Assembly (NCBI GenBank): GCA_002331025.1
Contig: DCYG01000045.1
Location: 3,976 to 67,975, forward strand
DNA: 64,000 nt
Direction: 5' to 3'
Source of the DNA: Firmicutes bacterium UBA2116
GTDB lineage: Bacteria > Bacillota > Clostridia > Tissierellales > Sedimentibacteraceae
The position numbers and the translations under genes are program-made. Below the pieces are notes generated by a model. It made no database searches. It saw nothing but the letters and a program-made list of their open reading frames with translations, and had not been told where the DNA came from. This document shows positions 18,647 to 27,495 of the stretch, one piece after another. Position 1 is the stretch's first letter. Each line of letters opens with the position of its first letter.

Positions 18647-19552
18647 ATGAAACCGATAATTATTACTGATTCTAATTGTGACCTTAGTGGAGATTATTTA
18701 ACTGACAATAAAATTGCAGTCATACCAATTAGCTTTTATTTAAAAGGAAATAAGATGCCCTTGATTCCATCATATAATTACTTAATTGAAAAAGCCCCGG
18801 ATGATTTAACAGAATATATGACTTATAGTCAATTTTATGATGAGATTCGAGATGGTGAGATTGCAACTACTTCTCAGATTTCACCCTATGATTTTAAAAG
18901 ATACTTTAATATCTATACTTCAAAGGGATACCCAATAATTTATATTGGATTTTCATCAGGTTTGAGCAATACATTAGATAATGCAATTCTTGCACGCCAA
19001 GAAATTATGGATGAAAATAAAGAGGCTGATATAACAATAATTGACACTAAAAGTGCTACTTCAGGGCAAGGGCTGCTGGTATATTATGCTGCGGAAATGC
19101 TAAAGAGTGGAAGCACAAAGAATGAAGTTATTAATTGGGTTGAAGAGAACTTACTAAATTTGAATGTATGGTTTACTGTTGATGACCTAGAACAGTTAAA
19201 GAGGGGAGGGAGAATTTCACCGACTACTGCTAACTTAGGCACTCTATTGAATGTTAAGCCTGTTCTAAAGATTGATAAATTCGGAAAGTTAGTTCCAGCC
19301 CAAAGAGTAAGAGGACGAAAAAGAGCTTTAATAGAATTGTTTGAGCTGCTTAAAGCAAATATAGTAAATTCAAAAGAGCAAATTATATTTATAAATCATG
19401 GAGATTGCATAGAAGATGCGGAATATTTGAAAAGGTTAATTACTGATAAGATTGAAGTGAAGGATGTAATTATAAATTATACAGGACCGGTAATCGGAAC
19501 ACATACTGGGGCAGGAATATTAAGTATCGCATTTTTAGGGACTGCAGACTAG
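18647..19552 (+). CDS. degV: DegV/FakB-like fatty-acid-binding protein 2
   Basis: 301 residues with the same signatures as the copy at 14370: TDSNCDLS, TTSQISPYDF, SSGLSNTLDNA, DLEQLKRGGRIS and GPVIGTHTGAG. Expected to bind and shuttle fatty acids. It is the first gene of a five-gene run in one direction ending with the lipid kinase, behind the GACGTACG operator. Two paralogues in one block may differ in chain preference, which is inference. Confidence 0.9.
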   Translation: MKPIIITDSNCDLSGDYLTDNKIAVIPISFYLKGNKMPLIPSYNYLIEKAPDDLTEYMTYSQFYDEIRDGEIATTSQISPYDFKRYFNIYTSKGYPIIYIGFSSGLSNTLDNAILARQEIMDENKEADITIIDTKSATSGQGLLVYYAAEMLKSGSTKNEVINWVEENLLNLNVWFTVDDLEQLKRGGRISPTTANLGTLLNVKPVLKIDKFGKLVPAQRVRGRKRALIELFELLKANIVNSKEQIIFINHGDCIEDAEYLKRLITDKIEVKDVIINYTGPVIGTHTGAGILSIAFLGTAD

Positions 19553-19571
19553 TTGAAAGGAAGGGATTAAA

Positions 19572-20351
19572 GTGTTTGATTTTGTTGCATATCCAATTGG
19601 ATACATGTTAAATCTTGTTTATAATAGCGTGGCATTTCAAAATTATGGAGCAGCGATAATTATATTGACCTTAATAATAAAGATAATTTTGATGCCACTA
19701 GTAATAGGTCAGCAAAATTCTAGTTCTAAACTCAACAATATACAACCTGAATTGAAGAAAATACAAGAGAAATATAAAGATAATGCTGAAAAGTTAAGCC
19801 AAGAAACTATGAAGTTATATAAATCACAAGGAGTAAATCCATTTGCTTCAATGATGTCTATTTTTATACAGATGCCAATTTTGTTTTCAATGTATCATGT
19901 TGTTTCAAATCCGATGAAATATATGATGTTAGGTAAAAATGAATTATTAAATATGAACTTTTTTGGAATTAATCTGGCAGCAACACCTACCTGGAGTTAT
20001 GACAAATTATTTGGAGCTAATATAAGCAATGAAAATTTAATCTTGCTTATAGTTCCAGTAGCTGCAGTAATTACAAGTTATATTGCAACCAAATATTCAA
20101 TGAAACAGACATCTGGAAACAATGCAGATCAGATGCAAAGTTCTATGATGAGTACCATGGCTTTAATATCACCAATTATGACAGGAATCATCACCTTTAC
20201 TGTACCAGCAGGACTGGGTCTTTATTGGATTATTAGTAATGCCTTCCAAATATTTCAGCAATTTTTAATGAATAAATTCATTATTAAGAAAAATTCAAGT
20301 TTGGATTCAAAGTGGATGAAGAGAATATCAGGTATATTATCTAGTTTATAG
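19572..20351 (+). CDS. yidC: YidC/Oxa1-family membrane insertase
   Basis: 259 residues from GTG behind GAAAGGAAGGG. Core YidC features: a first helix after FVAYPIGYMLNLVYNS, the positive cytosolic hairpin (SSSKLNNIQPELKKIQEKYKD), QMPILFSMYHVVSNP, and three C-terminal helices ending GLYWIISNAFQIFQQ. It lacks the lipoprotein signal typical of Gram-positive chromosomal YidC. It is smaller than housekeeping copies and sits away from rpmH/rnpA, so it is an accessory insertase, perhaps for the membrane proteins of this block. Confidence 0.88.
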   Translation: MFDFVAYPIGYMLNLVYNSVAFQNYGAAIIILTLIIKIILMPLVIGQQNSSSKLNNIQPELKKIQEKYKDNAEKLSQETMKLYKSQGVNPFASMMSIFIQMPILFSMYHVVSNPMKYMMLGKNELLNMNFFGINLAATPTWSYDKLFGANISNENLILLIVPVAAVITSYIATKYSMKQTSGNNADQMQSSMMSTMALISPIMTGIITFTVPAGLGLYWIISNAFQIFQQFLMNKFIIKKNSSLDSKWMKRISGILSSL

Positions 20352-20409
20352 TTGAATGTTAAATCTATAGTTTTTGTATTATATATAAAATAACAAGGAG
20401 TATGAATTT

Positions 20410-21135
20410 ATGAATGACTTGTCAAATTTAGTAGTATTTTTTACTATATATTCCTTTGTAGGGTGGACAATGGAGACAATATATGCAAGCAAGATCAATA
20501 AAGAGTTTGTTAACAGAGGTTTTTTAAACGGACCATTTTGTCCAATTTATGGATTTGGTGCTATCTTAGTTATACAAGGATCAAAATTAATAAGTACAGC
20601 AAATCTAAATTACTTTACAGAATCTATAATTATAATATTATTTTCAATAATTATAACTACCATAGTTGAATTTATTACAGGCTATATTTTAGAAAAAATT
20701 TTCAACCTTAAATGGTGGGATTATAGCGGTGTTGCTATGAATATTAAGGGATATGTCTGCTTGAAATTTTCACTTTTATGGGGAATCTTGGCATTTGTCT
20801 TGATGCAGATAGTTCATCCTATAGTAGCTAATTTAGTTTTTTTTATGCCTGAAAAGATCAAGGTATATGTACCAATTATTTTATTATATTTTTTTCTTGA
20901 TACTATGAAATCAGTATCCAATATTTTAGATTTAAGAAAAACGATTATTAATCACCCGAGTTTATCAATTCATAAATATTATATAAAAATATTAAAATAT
21001 GAGAGGTATTTTCTAGCATTCCCTCGATTACTAATGTTAAACGCAGGGATAATAAATCGGGATGTAAGGAAGATATTGAATGATAGGATTGACAAAATCA
21101 AAATTGAAATTAAAACAAGATTTCAGGGTTTATGA
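20410..21135 (+). CDS. CmpB-like putative ABC-transporter type IV membrane protein
   Basis: 241 residues, four to five membrane helices. The family core is GWTMETIYASK (about 19-29), NRGFLNGPFCPIYGFGA (about 36-52), and LKWWDYSG plus MNIKGYVCLKFSLLWG (about 97-125). The family is called a putative ABC permease but has no ATPase nearby. Its 3' end overlaps the HD gene, so expression is coupled. Confidence 0.8.
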   Translation: MNDLSNLVVFFTIYSFVGWTMETIYASKINKEFVNRGFLNGPFCPIYGFGAILVIQGSKLISTANLNYFTESIIIILFSIIITTIVEFITGYILEKIFNLKWWDYSGVAMNIKGYVCLKFSLLWGILAFVLMQIVHPIVANLVFFMPEKIKVYVPIILLYFFLDTMKSVSNILDLRKTIINHPSLSIHKYYIKILKYERYFLAFPRLLMLNAGIINRDVRKILNDRIDKIKIEIKTRFQGL

Positions 21136-21625
21136 TGAATATAAAAAATGCATCTGCGATTTAATCCGAGATGAAGCTGTTCAATCTATGAATAAATATA
21201 TACAGCATAGTGATATAAACTGTTTTGAACACAGCCTTAATGTATCATATATAAGTTATTTGATATGTAGATATTTAGGATTTGATTATAAATCGGCAGC
21301 TAGAGGAGGACTGCTTCATGATTTTTTCTTATATGATTGGCATAATACAAAACCGGAAAATGGGCTACATGGATTAGTTCATCCACGGATTGCCTTAAAT
21401 AATGCTATGGAGAGATTTACTTTAAATGAAATAGAAATGGATATTATAGAAAAACATATGTGGCCTTTAACTATAAAATTACCCAAATATAAGGAAACCT
21501 ATGTCGTATTATTAGCAGATAAATATTGCTCCATAATGGAAATAACTAAATTCCATAATAGAAGAAACATTATTAAGCTATATAATATTTCTTATTCGAG
21601 ACAATTAAGAAAGAAAAGGGAATAA
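21080..21625 (+). CDS. HD-domain phosphohydrolase
   Basis: 181 residues, starting inside the previous gene at an ATG with AAGGA 9 bp upstream. The metal-binding HD signature is spread over CFEHSLNVSYISYLICRY (about 49-66), LLHDFFLYDW (about 79-88), EKHMWPL and LLADKYCS. HD proteins hydrolyse nucleotides or other phosphate esters. The substrate here is unknown, and the C-terminus is basic. The 56-bp overlap with the CmpB-like gene is unusual and suggests translational coupling. Confidence 0.8.
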   Translation: MIGLTKSKLKLKQDFRVYDEYKKCICDLIRDEAVQSMNKYIQHSDINCFEHSLNVSYISYLICRYLGFDYKSAARGGLLHDFFLYDWHNTKPENGLHGLVHPRIALNNAMERFTLNEIEMDIIEKHMWPLTIKLPKYKETYVVLLADKYCSIMEITKFHNRRNIIKLYNISYSRQLRKKRE

Positions 21626-21646
21626 AAGGAGACTTACAAGATAAAG

Positions 21647-22543
21647 ATGAAAAAAGTAAAATTCATATATAATCCTGGTGCTGGAAGGGGTGTAGTGCAA
21701 AAAAGGTTAGACGACATAATAAAGGTTTATCAGAAGAATGGCTATATAATTAACCCTTCAAGGATAGATGAAACAGCAAACTTTGAAAGAACATTTGAAG
21801 ATATTGGTGATGATTATTCCCATATACTAATTGCCGGTGGAGATGGAACTGTAAATGTAATGGTAAATCAGATGATGAAACGTAAAATTGACTTGCCAAT
21901 TGGTATCCTTCCAACTGGAACAGTTAACGATTATAGCAATTATATTGGAATGCCTAAAGATATTGTGGATTCATGCAAACAGATACTTTTAAATGACCCT
22001 GTTAGGATGGATTTGGGAAAAATTAATGACAGATACTTCGTAAATGTAGCAAGCAGTGGATTTATTACTAATGTATCACAAGATGCAAATGATAACATCA
22101 AAAATTCTATGGGCAAAATTGCTTATTTTCTTAAAGGAATTGAGCAGATACCAAAATTAAAAACGATACCTATAAAGATTATTTCTAATGATATGGATTA
22201 TCAGGGAGATATCTATACCATACTAGTTTTTAATGGAAGAACTGCTGGAAATTTTAAATTAGCATATAGTGCAAAAGGAAATGACGGTAAATTGGATGTT
22301 ATTATTTTGAAGGGAGAATTAGGAATTGATTCAGCTGCATTACTGATTAAATTTATGAAAGGTGAGCACTTGGAAGAACCTGTGGGGCTACTGCATTTTC
22401 AGACTGATGAACTTTATGTAGATTCTCCATTAAAGACCCTTACAAGCGATACCGATGGAGAAAAGGGACCGGATTTCCCTCTAAAAATTGTTTGCTTACA
22501 CAAAGCTATAACTGTTTTGGGGGTAAATGAAGATAATCTATAG
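21647..22543 (+). CDS. YegS/BmrU-family lipid kinase (diacylglycerol-kinase-like)
   Basis: 298 residues. Nucleotide-binding AGGDGTVNV (about 64-72), LPTGTVNDYSNY (about 88-99) and FNPGAGRG-type N-terminus (IYNPGAGRG, about 6-14) mark the DAGK catalytic domain. The C-terminal YegS-like domain is intact. It phosphorylates diacylglycerol or a related lipid, linking lipase products back to phosphatidic acid. ATG with AAAGGAG upstream. It is the last gene of the lipid block. Confidence 0.9.
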   Translation: MKKVKFIYNPGAGRGVVQKRLDDIIKVYQKNGYIINPSRIDETANFERTFEDIGDDYSHILIAGGDGTVNVMVNQMMKRKIDLPIGILPTGTVNDYSNYIGMPKDIVDSCKQILLNDPVRMDLGKINDRYFVNVASSGFITNVSQDANDNIKNSMGKIAYFLKGIEQIPKLKTIPIKIISNDMDYQGDIYTILVFNGRTAGNFKLAYSAKGNDGKLDVIILKGELGIDSAALLIKFMKGEHLEEPVGLLHFQTDELYVDSPLKTLTSDTDGEKGPDFPLKIVCLHKAITVLGVNEDNL

Positions 22544-22845
22544 AATAGAGTATATTGCTCGAAATCCTAAATATTACAACAAAAAAATTCAGCATGTTAT
22601 CTAGACTAATTTTACTGTAAATTTCATGTCAAATTTTCAAGGCATTATATCAAATATATTTAACAATCTAATGCTAATAAGTCCAAATAATATAGCAGAT
22701 ATAAAAAACTCATATGGATTATCTGAGTTTGAGAATGCCGCTTCAGTCTTCGTATTTTAAATAAAAACCATTACTGTAGACTTTTTCTTATTATATTTAA
22801 TTAATATTCAAAGGGAGCAATTATGCTAACTTGGAAAAATTAAAT

Positions 22846-22879
22846 GCGATGGCTAGCTCAATAAGCCATTGCTTTTTTT
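22846..22879 (+). terminator. Rho-independent terminator
   Basis: GCGATGGCT (22846-22854) pairs with AGCCATTGC (22864-22872), with one wobble, and is followed by T7. Confidence 0.75.
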
Positions 22880-23405
22880 ATACTGTTATACAAAGTCAGT
22901 AATTACAACAATTAGGAGCAAATATAATCTTCGATGGACAAAGACGTGTAAATGTAAGCCGTGTTTTACGATATCTGAGAAACATGGAGTGACATCCAGC
23001 TGTGATATGAAGTGCATGTGTTTTCTCCCCCCCCCACCATTGGTGATGACAGTCGGGTTTACTTTCATAATAGAGAGATGTAATTGAATCCAGCATTATA
23101 GTTTCGTAGGGCTACCAGAAGAGGATGCAATACTTACTACTGATATGCCTTACTAATGTTATGCACCTGGATTTTGTCATAACGCTGGTTCAAAAAGAGA
23201 ACTAGCTTATTTCTGTAAACAATAATTGTATAAACAAGTATTAGCATTGTTTTCATTTTAAGTTGGTGGGGGATTACAGATGAAAAGTAAAAATATGTTA
23301 AAGGTCTTGAAATAGTAGGTTCTTAAAGTGTATATTTATTCTATACATATAGATAAGTTATTGTTTCAAGTTATCCCGCAACTTGATATTTATCAAATAA
23401 CCCTG

Positions 23406-23443
23406 AAAACCGCAATTTGCAATAAGCAAGTTGCGGTTTTTTT
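23406..23443 (+). terminator. Strong terminator before the sigma-like gene
   Basis: AAAACCGCAATTTGC (23406-23420) pairs with GCAAGTTGCGGTTTT (23426-23440), one G-T wobble, followed by more T. It lies 180 bp ahead of the sigma-like gene, so it could also be an attenuator for the excision module, as seen upstream of regulatory genes in Tn916-like elements. Confidence 0.75.
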
Positions 23444-23622
23444 ATTGTCAAAATACCTGTATTTTCGACTAATAATCCTAAAAACATCTTACATATTTCT
23501 ACATTTTTTTAAATTAGACAAGCTTTGTCTTCTTCAATTTTTAAAATACTCATTAGGTTGCCGCTCACCTCCCTATTTTTGATTTTTTTAACTTTTAAAA
23601 ATCAGAAAACGGAGGAAATAAG

Positions 23623-24096
23623 ATGGGTTTTAATTATAGTAGAGAAAAATTGATATTTGATAGAGAATGGGAAAAATTACGTGAGCAATACAAAAAGGCA
23701 GGAATGAGTGATGAAGCAGTACTGGAGCTATATGACTTTGATTGGAGCTGGTTTCGTATGAGAAGAAACTACGAAAATCGTGTACAAGCTATACCGGAAG
23801 AAAATATAGATGAGCAAAATGCAGAAACACGCTCCAATCTGTTTCAAAGGTTTACATCACTATCCACAAGTTTTGATGAAATGGGGTTTTCAGGAAGGTA
23901 CGCTTGGATAGATACTATTTCTGATGATGCACTTTCTGAAAAACTAAAAGACCTAAGTGATGATGAATTAGAACTTTTAACTTTATTAGCTATAGAAGGA
24001 TATACGCAGCGTGAAATTGCAAGGAAAATGCACTGTTCACAGAATGCCATATCCAAAAGATTAATCAAATTAAAAAGAATTTTAAAAGAAAAATAA
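23623..24096 (+). CDS. RNA polymerase sigma-70-like/HTH regulatory protein of the element
   Basis: 157 residues. The C-terminus is a region-4-like HTH: DDELELLTLLAIEGYTQREIARKMHCSQNAISKRLIKLKRILK (about 112-155, split). The N-terminal half is acidic and aromatic-rich (LYDFDWSWFRMRRNYENR) and lacks a clear region 2. Proteins of this kind precede the recombinase genes in many clostridial elements and probably control excision. ATG with CGGAGG upstream, terminator behind. Confidence 0.75.
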   Translation: MGFNYSREKLIFDREWEKLREQYKKAGMSDEAVLELYDFDWSWFRMRRNYENRVQAIPEENIDEQNAETRSNLFQRFTSLSTSFDEMGFSGRYAWIDTISDDALSEKLKDLSDDELELLTLLAIEGYTQREIARKMHCSQNAISKRLIKLKRILKEK

Positions 24097-24731
24097 AATA
24101 TTTTTCAAAAATGGTTGTCAAAAAGGTCTTCTCGTTGCCTACACATTGAGGGGATCTTTTTTATTCCCTGTCTTGTACTTTGAAAACTAAATATCCGGTT
24201 ACATAAATACGTTAGTTGATGAGCCAGAAATGGAGAAGCGACAATGGAGGATGCGCCAAGACCACCTGTAAGAGCAGATATTATATTTTCTGTTTTTATC
24301 AAAGTCGGCAAAATAAGGTGCAAAGCGATACCCATCCGTTCCAAGAAACAATCTATGGTAGATTGTTCGCAATAACCTCATCAGCCTATAATGATACTTC
24401 TGCCCAGCCACAGACATCGCAATGGGGGCAGCCAGCGGAGATCCCGGTGGAGGTGAGAGTCCTATGATGCAATAACTGTTAAAGCAGTTACAACCAGTTG
24501 CAGTTTATGTAATCTCCCTTTAAGTCTTGCTTACAAGACTTTGTGTGTTGGGGATGGTAGTGTCTAAGTACAACACAAAATCTTAATATTAGAAGCAATG
24601 GGGATCGCTAAAATGATGAGAGCTTAAATAAGTTTTTATATAAAATGGCGGTCCCTATTTTTGTGATATTAAGAAGATGAAAAATACATACGCAAATAAT
24701 AATAAAATTTATAAAAATTGGAGGGATGGCG
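24097..24731. other. Leader region between sigma-like gene and SHOCT peptide
   Basis: A terminator-like hairpin lies at 24119-24160 (AAAAAGGTC ... GATCTTTTTT). A second, long-looped one is at about 24598-24660 (GGGGATCGC ... GGCGGTCCC then TATTTTT). A 43-codon ORF at 24244-24375 has no convincing ribosome site, and the overlapping ORFs on the minus strand look like shadows. The order of hairpins suggests transcription attenuation ahead of the recombinases. Confidence 0.4.
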
Positions 24732-24893
24732 ATGACAAAGGAGCAATCAGTAAAAGAAGTAGAATATAAAATGGCTTTAAAACTACTGAAAATCTTACTT
24801 TCTAGAGGAATTATAACGGATGAAGAATATGTAAAAATTGATGAATTAAACCGTCAGACCTTTTCTCCAGAACTTTCAAAAGTATATGTGTAA
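24732..24893 (+). CDS. SHOCT-like small protein
   Basis: 53 residues, ATG preceded by GGAGGG. The pattern MTKEQSVKEVEYKMALKLLK, LLSRGIITDEEY, ELNRQTFSPELSKVYV is that of the short SHOCT-type proteins found directly before large serine recombinases in clostridial elements. A recombination-directionality or regulatory role is plausible but unproven. Confidence 0.75.
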   Translation: MTKEQSVKEVEYKMALKLLKILLSRGIITDEEYVKIDELNRQTFSPELSKVYV

Positions 24894-24973
24894 TAACACT
24901 AGCTATATCTAAATTCTTGTGGTAATGTGTGTTGCTAACAGGAACTAAAGTTCTAAAGGAAAGGAGGAAGACC

Positions 24974-26563
24974 ATGGCAAAGAAAGTAAGAAAAATAGAA
25001 CCTGTAAGGCAAAAGGTTATCTTAGAATTACAACCTAAAAAACGAGTTTGTGCTTATTGCAGAGTCAGTACTGCTTCAAGGGAACAACAAAATTCCTTTT
25101 CTGCACAAGTAGAATATTATAAGACTTTCATCGGAAAAAGAGATGACTGGGAGTATTCAGGAATTTATGCTGATGAAGCTAAAAGTGGTACACAAGTAAA
25201 AAAACGTGATGAATTTTTACGAATGATGAAAGACTGTGAAGACGGAAAAATTGATATGATCATTACAAAATCCGTCACAAGGTTTGCTAGAAATACAGTA
25301 GACAGTATTGAGGCTATCAGAAAGCTAAAAGCACTTGGCATTGGAGTATATTTTGAAAAAGAGCATATTAATACCCTATCAGAAAAAAGCGAGCAGATGC
25401 TTACCATACTAAGCTCCCTTGCACAAGGAGAGGCAGAAAGCATCTCCACCAATAACAAATGGGCAGTTAAAAAGAGGTTTCAAGACGGAACATTTAAGCT
25501 TAGTGATCCTGCTTATGGATATAGCAAGGACGAAGATGGAAATCTTATTATCAAAGAATATGAAGCAGAAATTGTCCGTAGGATTTTTCATGAATATCTA
25601 AATGGAAAAGGCTCCTATGTAATAGCAAGGTATTTAAATGACGATAATGTCCCAACCATACGCTCAGCAGAAGAATGGCAGGACAGTGTAGTAAAAGAAA
25701 TCTTACAAAATCCCATCTACGAGGGAGACTTGTTACTGCAAAAGACTTATACAACTGAGGTACTTCCCTTTGAGAGAAAATTAAATAAAGGGGAACTACC
25801 TCAGTATTTTGTTGAAAACAATCACGAACCCATTATTACAAGAAAAGAAGGGCAGATGGTCCGGGATATTTATGAATATCGAAGAAATCAAATGGGAGTA
25901 GATGATAGTGGAAAATACCAAAACAGATATGAATTTAGCAGCAAAATCATCTGCAAAGAATGTGGTAACATCTTTAGGAGACAAAAGATTTATATTGGTA
26001 AACCATATGAGAAAATCCAGTGGTGCTGTGTCCAGCATATAAGAGATATAAGTAAATGCAGTATGAAAGCTGTAAGGGAGGATATTATAAAAGAAACCTT
26101 CCTAATCATGTGGAATAAGCTTCTAAGCAATCATACAGATATCTTTTACCCCCTACTTGAATCTTTAAAAAATCTAAGAATAGATCATGAGCAGGAAGAA
26201 GAAATTATAAAACTAAATAATAGAATCATGGAATTAACAGAGCAGAGTCATATCCTAAGTAGAGTCGTATCAAAAGGGTATATTGACTCTGCTATTTTTA
26301 TAGAAAGACAAAATGCTCTGACGGTAGAACTTGAAGCTATTAAGAAAATGAGGAATCAATGCCTTGATGATAACGGTTATGAAAAAGAAATCACAGGAAC
26401 AGTAAGTCTACTAGAAATCATAAGGTATAACCCAGAGATTATAGAAGAGTATGACGAAAACCTATTTCTCCATACGGTGAAAAATATCAGTATCGGAGAA
26501 AATCAAGAGATTACCTTTAAGCTAATCAACAACTTAGAACTGACAGAGCATTATGGAAAGTGA
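24974..26563 (+). CDS. Large serine recombinase 1
   Basis: 529 residues from ATG behind AGGAGG. The N-terminal resolvase domain has the catalytic serine in AYCRVSTAS (about 25-33), SGIYADEAKSGT, and ITKSVTRFARN. A recombinase domain (AYGYSKDEDGNL to IYEGDLLLQKTY), a zinc ribbon (CKECGNIFRR ... WCCVQH) and a coiled-coil tail follow. It catalyses att-site integration or excision. It overlaps gene 2 by coupling at its 3' end and is first of a three-gene operon. Confidence 0.93.
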   Translation: MAKKVRKIEPVRQKVILELQPKKRVCAYCRVSTASREQQNSFSAQVEYYKTFIGKRDDWEYSGIYADEAKSGTQVKKRDEFLRMMKDCEDGKIDMIITKSVTRFARNTVDSIEAIRKLKALGIGVYFEKEHINTLSEKSEQMLTILSSLAQGEAESISTNNKWAVKKRFQDGTFKLSDPAYGYSKDEDGNLIIKEYEAEIVRRIFHEYLNGKGSYVIARYLNDDNVPTIRSAEEWQDSVVKEILQNPIYEGDLLLQKTYTTEVLPFERKLNKGELPQYFVENNHEPIITRKEGQMVRDIYEYRRNQMGVDDSGKYQNRYEFSSKIICKECGNIFRRQKIYIGKPYEKIQWCCVQHIRDISKCSMKAVREDIIKETFLIMWNKLLSNHTDIFYPLLESLKNLRIDHEQEEEIIKLNNRIMELTEQSHILSRVVSKGYIDSAIFIERQNALTVELEAIKKMRNQCLDDNGYEKEITGTVSLLEIIRYNPEIIEEYDENLFLHTVKNISIGENQEITFKLINNLELTEHYGK

Positions 26564-26573
26564 GGTGAGGAAG

Positions 26574-27494
26574 ATGATTCAAAGACATATGCCAATCGGC
26601 TATAAGTTAGTAGATGGAAAAGTTATATTTGATGAAGAAAAAGTAGTGGTGATAAAAAAGATATTTCAGGATTACCAAGATGGATTATCCATGAATGCCA
26701 TAGCAAAAGAGCTGACAGCAAAAGGATTTCTTAATGCCAATAACAAGCCTAATTGGAATCATGGCTCCGTAGGCAAGATACTGGAAAATGTTAAATACTT
26801 AGGAGATGACTTTTATTCACAGATAATAGATAAGGAAACCTTTGAATCTGTACAGAAAAGAAGAAAGAAAAAGGAACAAGCACTAGGCAGAACCCTACAA
26901 CCAAATAGTATGAAAAATCAAAGTTTATATAGCAGTAAATTAATATGTGGAGAATGTGGTGATGTTTATCGCAAATATATTGAACACGCTGGCAGACCAT
27001 CTGAGAAGAGCAACTGGAAGTGTAAGAGGTACATCTACCAAAATAGAGTATGCTGCAGAAACTTATTTTTAACTGAAAAAGATATTGAAACTGTCTTTTT
27101 ATCAGCAACCAATAAAATCTTATCAAGAAAGTGGATGCTAGATAAAGGTAAGAAAAAAGAACCTCCAAGGAGCACCTTAGAAATTAGAAAGTTGGAAGAA
27201 CGAATCAAAGAGCTAGAGGAAGAAGAACATTTCTCGTCTAAGGAGCTCTCAGAGCTAATCTTTAAAAGGGCAAAGGCTTATTATAGCATCGCTAAAATTG
27301 ATGATTATGATTACAACACTGAGAAAATAAAACAAGCACTTGCTGATAAAGAGCAGCTAACAAAATTTGATGAAGATATATTTATAAACATAATAAAGCA
27401 GATAGTTATTTATAAAGATGGAAGAATCCTAGTAGAATTTATCAATGGCATAACTATGGAGGAAGATCATGAGAAAATAAGAGAGGGTGAATGA
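26574..27494 (+). CDS. Recombinase-domain protein lacking the catalytic domain
   Basis: 306 residues starting at an ATG with GAGG upstream. It begins directly at the recombinase domain (MPIGYKLVDGKVIFDEEKVVVIKKIFQDYQ) and continues with the zinc ribbon (CGECGDVYRK ... CKRY, CCRN) and C-terminal coiled coil. There is no serine resolvase domain and no sign of decay, so it is a natural short form, probably a DNA-binding accessory or directionality factor of the neighbouring recombinases. It is tightly packed between two full-length recombinases. Confidence 0.85.
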   Translation: MIQRHMPIGYKLVDGKVIFDEEKVVVIKKIFQDYQDGLSMNAIAKELTAKGFLNANNKPNWNHGSVGKILENVKYLGDDFYSQIIDKETFESVQKRRKKKEQALGRTLQPNSMKNQSLYSSKLICGECGDVYRKYIEHAGRPSEKSNWKCKRYIYQNRVCCRNLFLTEKDIETVFLSATNKILSRKWMLDKGKKKEPPRSTLEIRKLEERIKELEEEEHFSSKELSELIFKRAKAYYSIAKIDDYDYNTEKIKQALADKEQLTKFDEDIFINIIKQIVIYKDGRILVEFINGITMEEDHEKIREGE

Positions 27495-27495
27495 A

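Larger units (their letters stand above)
22544..23622. other. 1.08-kb non-coding or decayed stretch
   Basis: No gene is supported. A 44-codon ORF at 22626-22760 and a six-codon ORF after AAAGGGAGC near 22823 are open but unrecognised. There are two clear terminators (listed separately). A run of nine C at 23027-23035 is striking in such AT-rich DNA and sits in a region whose short ORFs on both strands look like shadows. This gap separates the lipid cargo from the integration module. Confidence 0.5.

Noticed and set aside
22869..23096. Short ORFs around the C9 tract on both strands
   Set aside because: Three overlapping frames, cysteine- or histidine-rich by chance composition, no ribosome sites.
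24105..24467. ORFs on both strands between the sigma-like gene and the SHOCT peptide
   Set aside because: They overlap each other, have no ribosome sites and no recognisable domains. The region reads better as a leader with hairpins.
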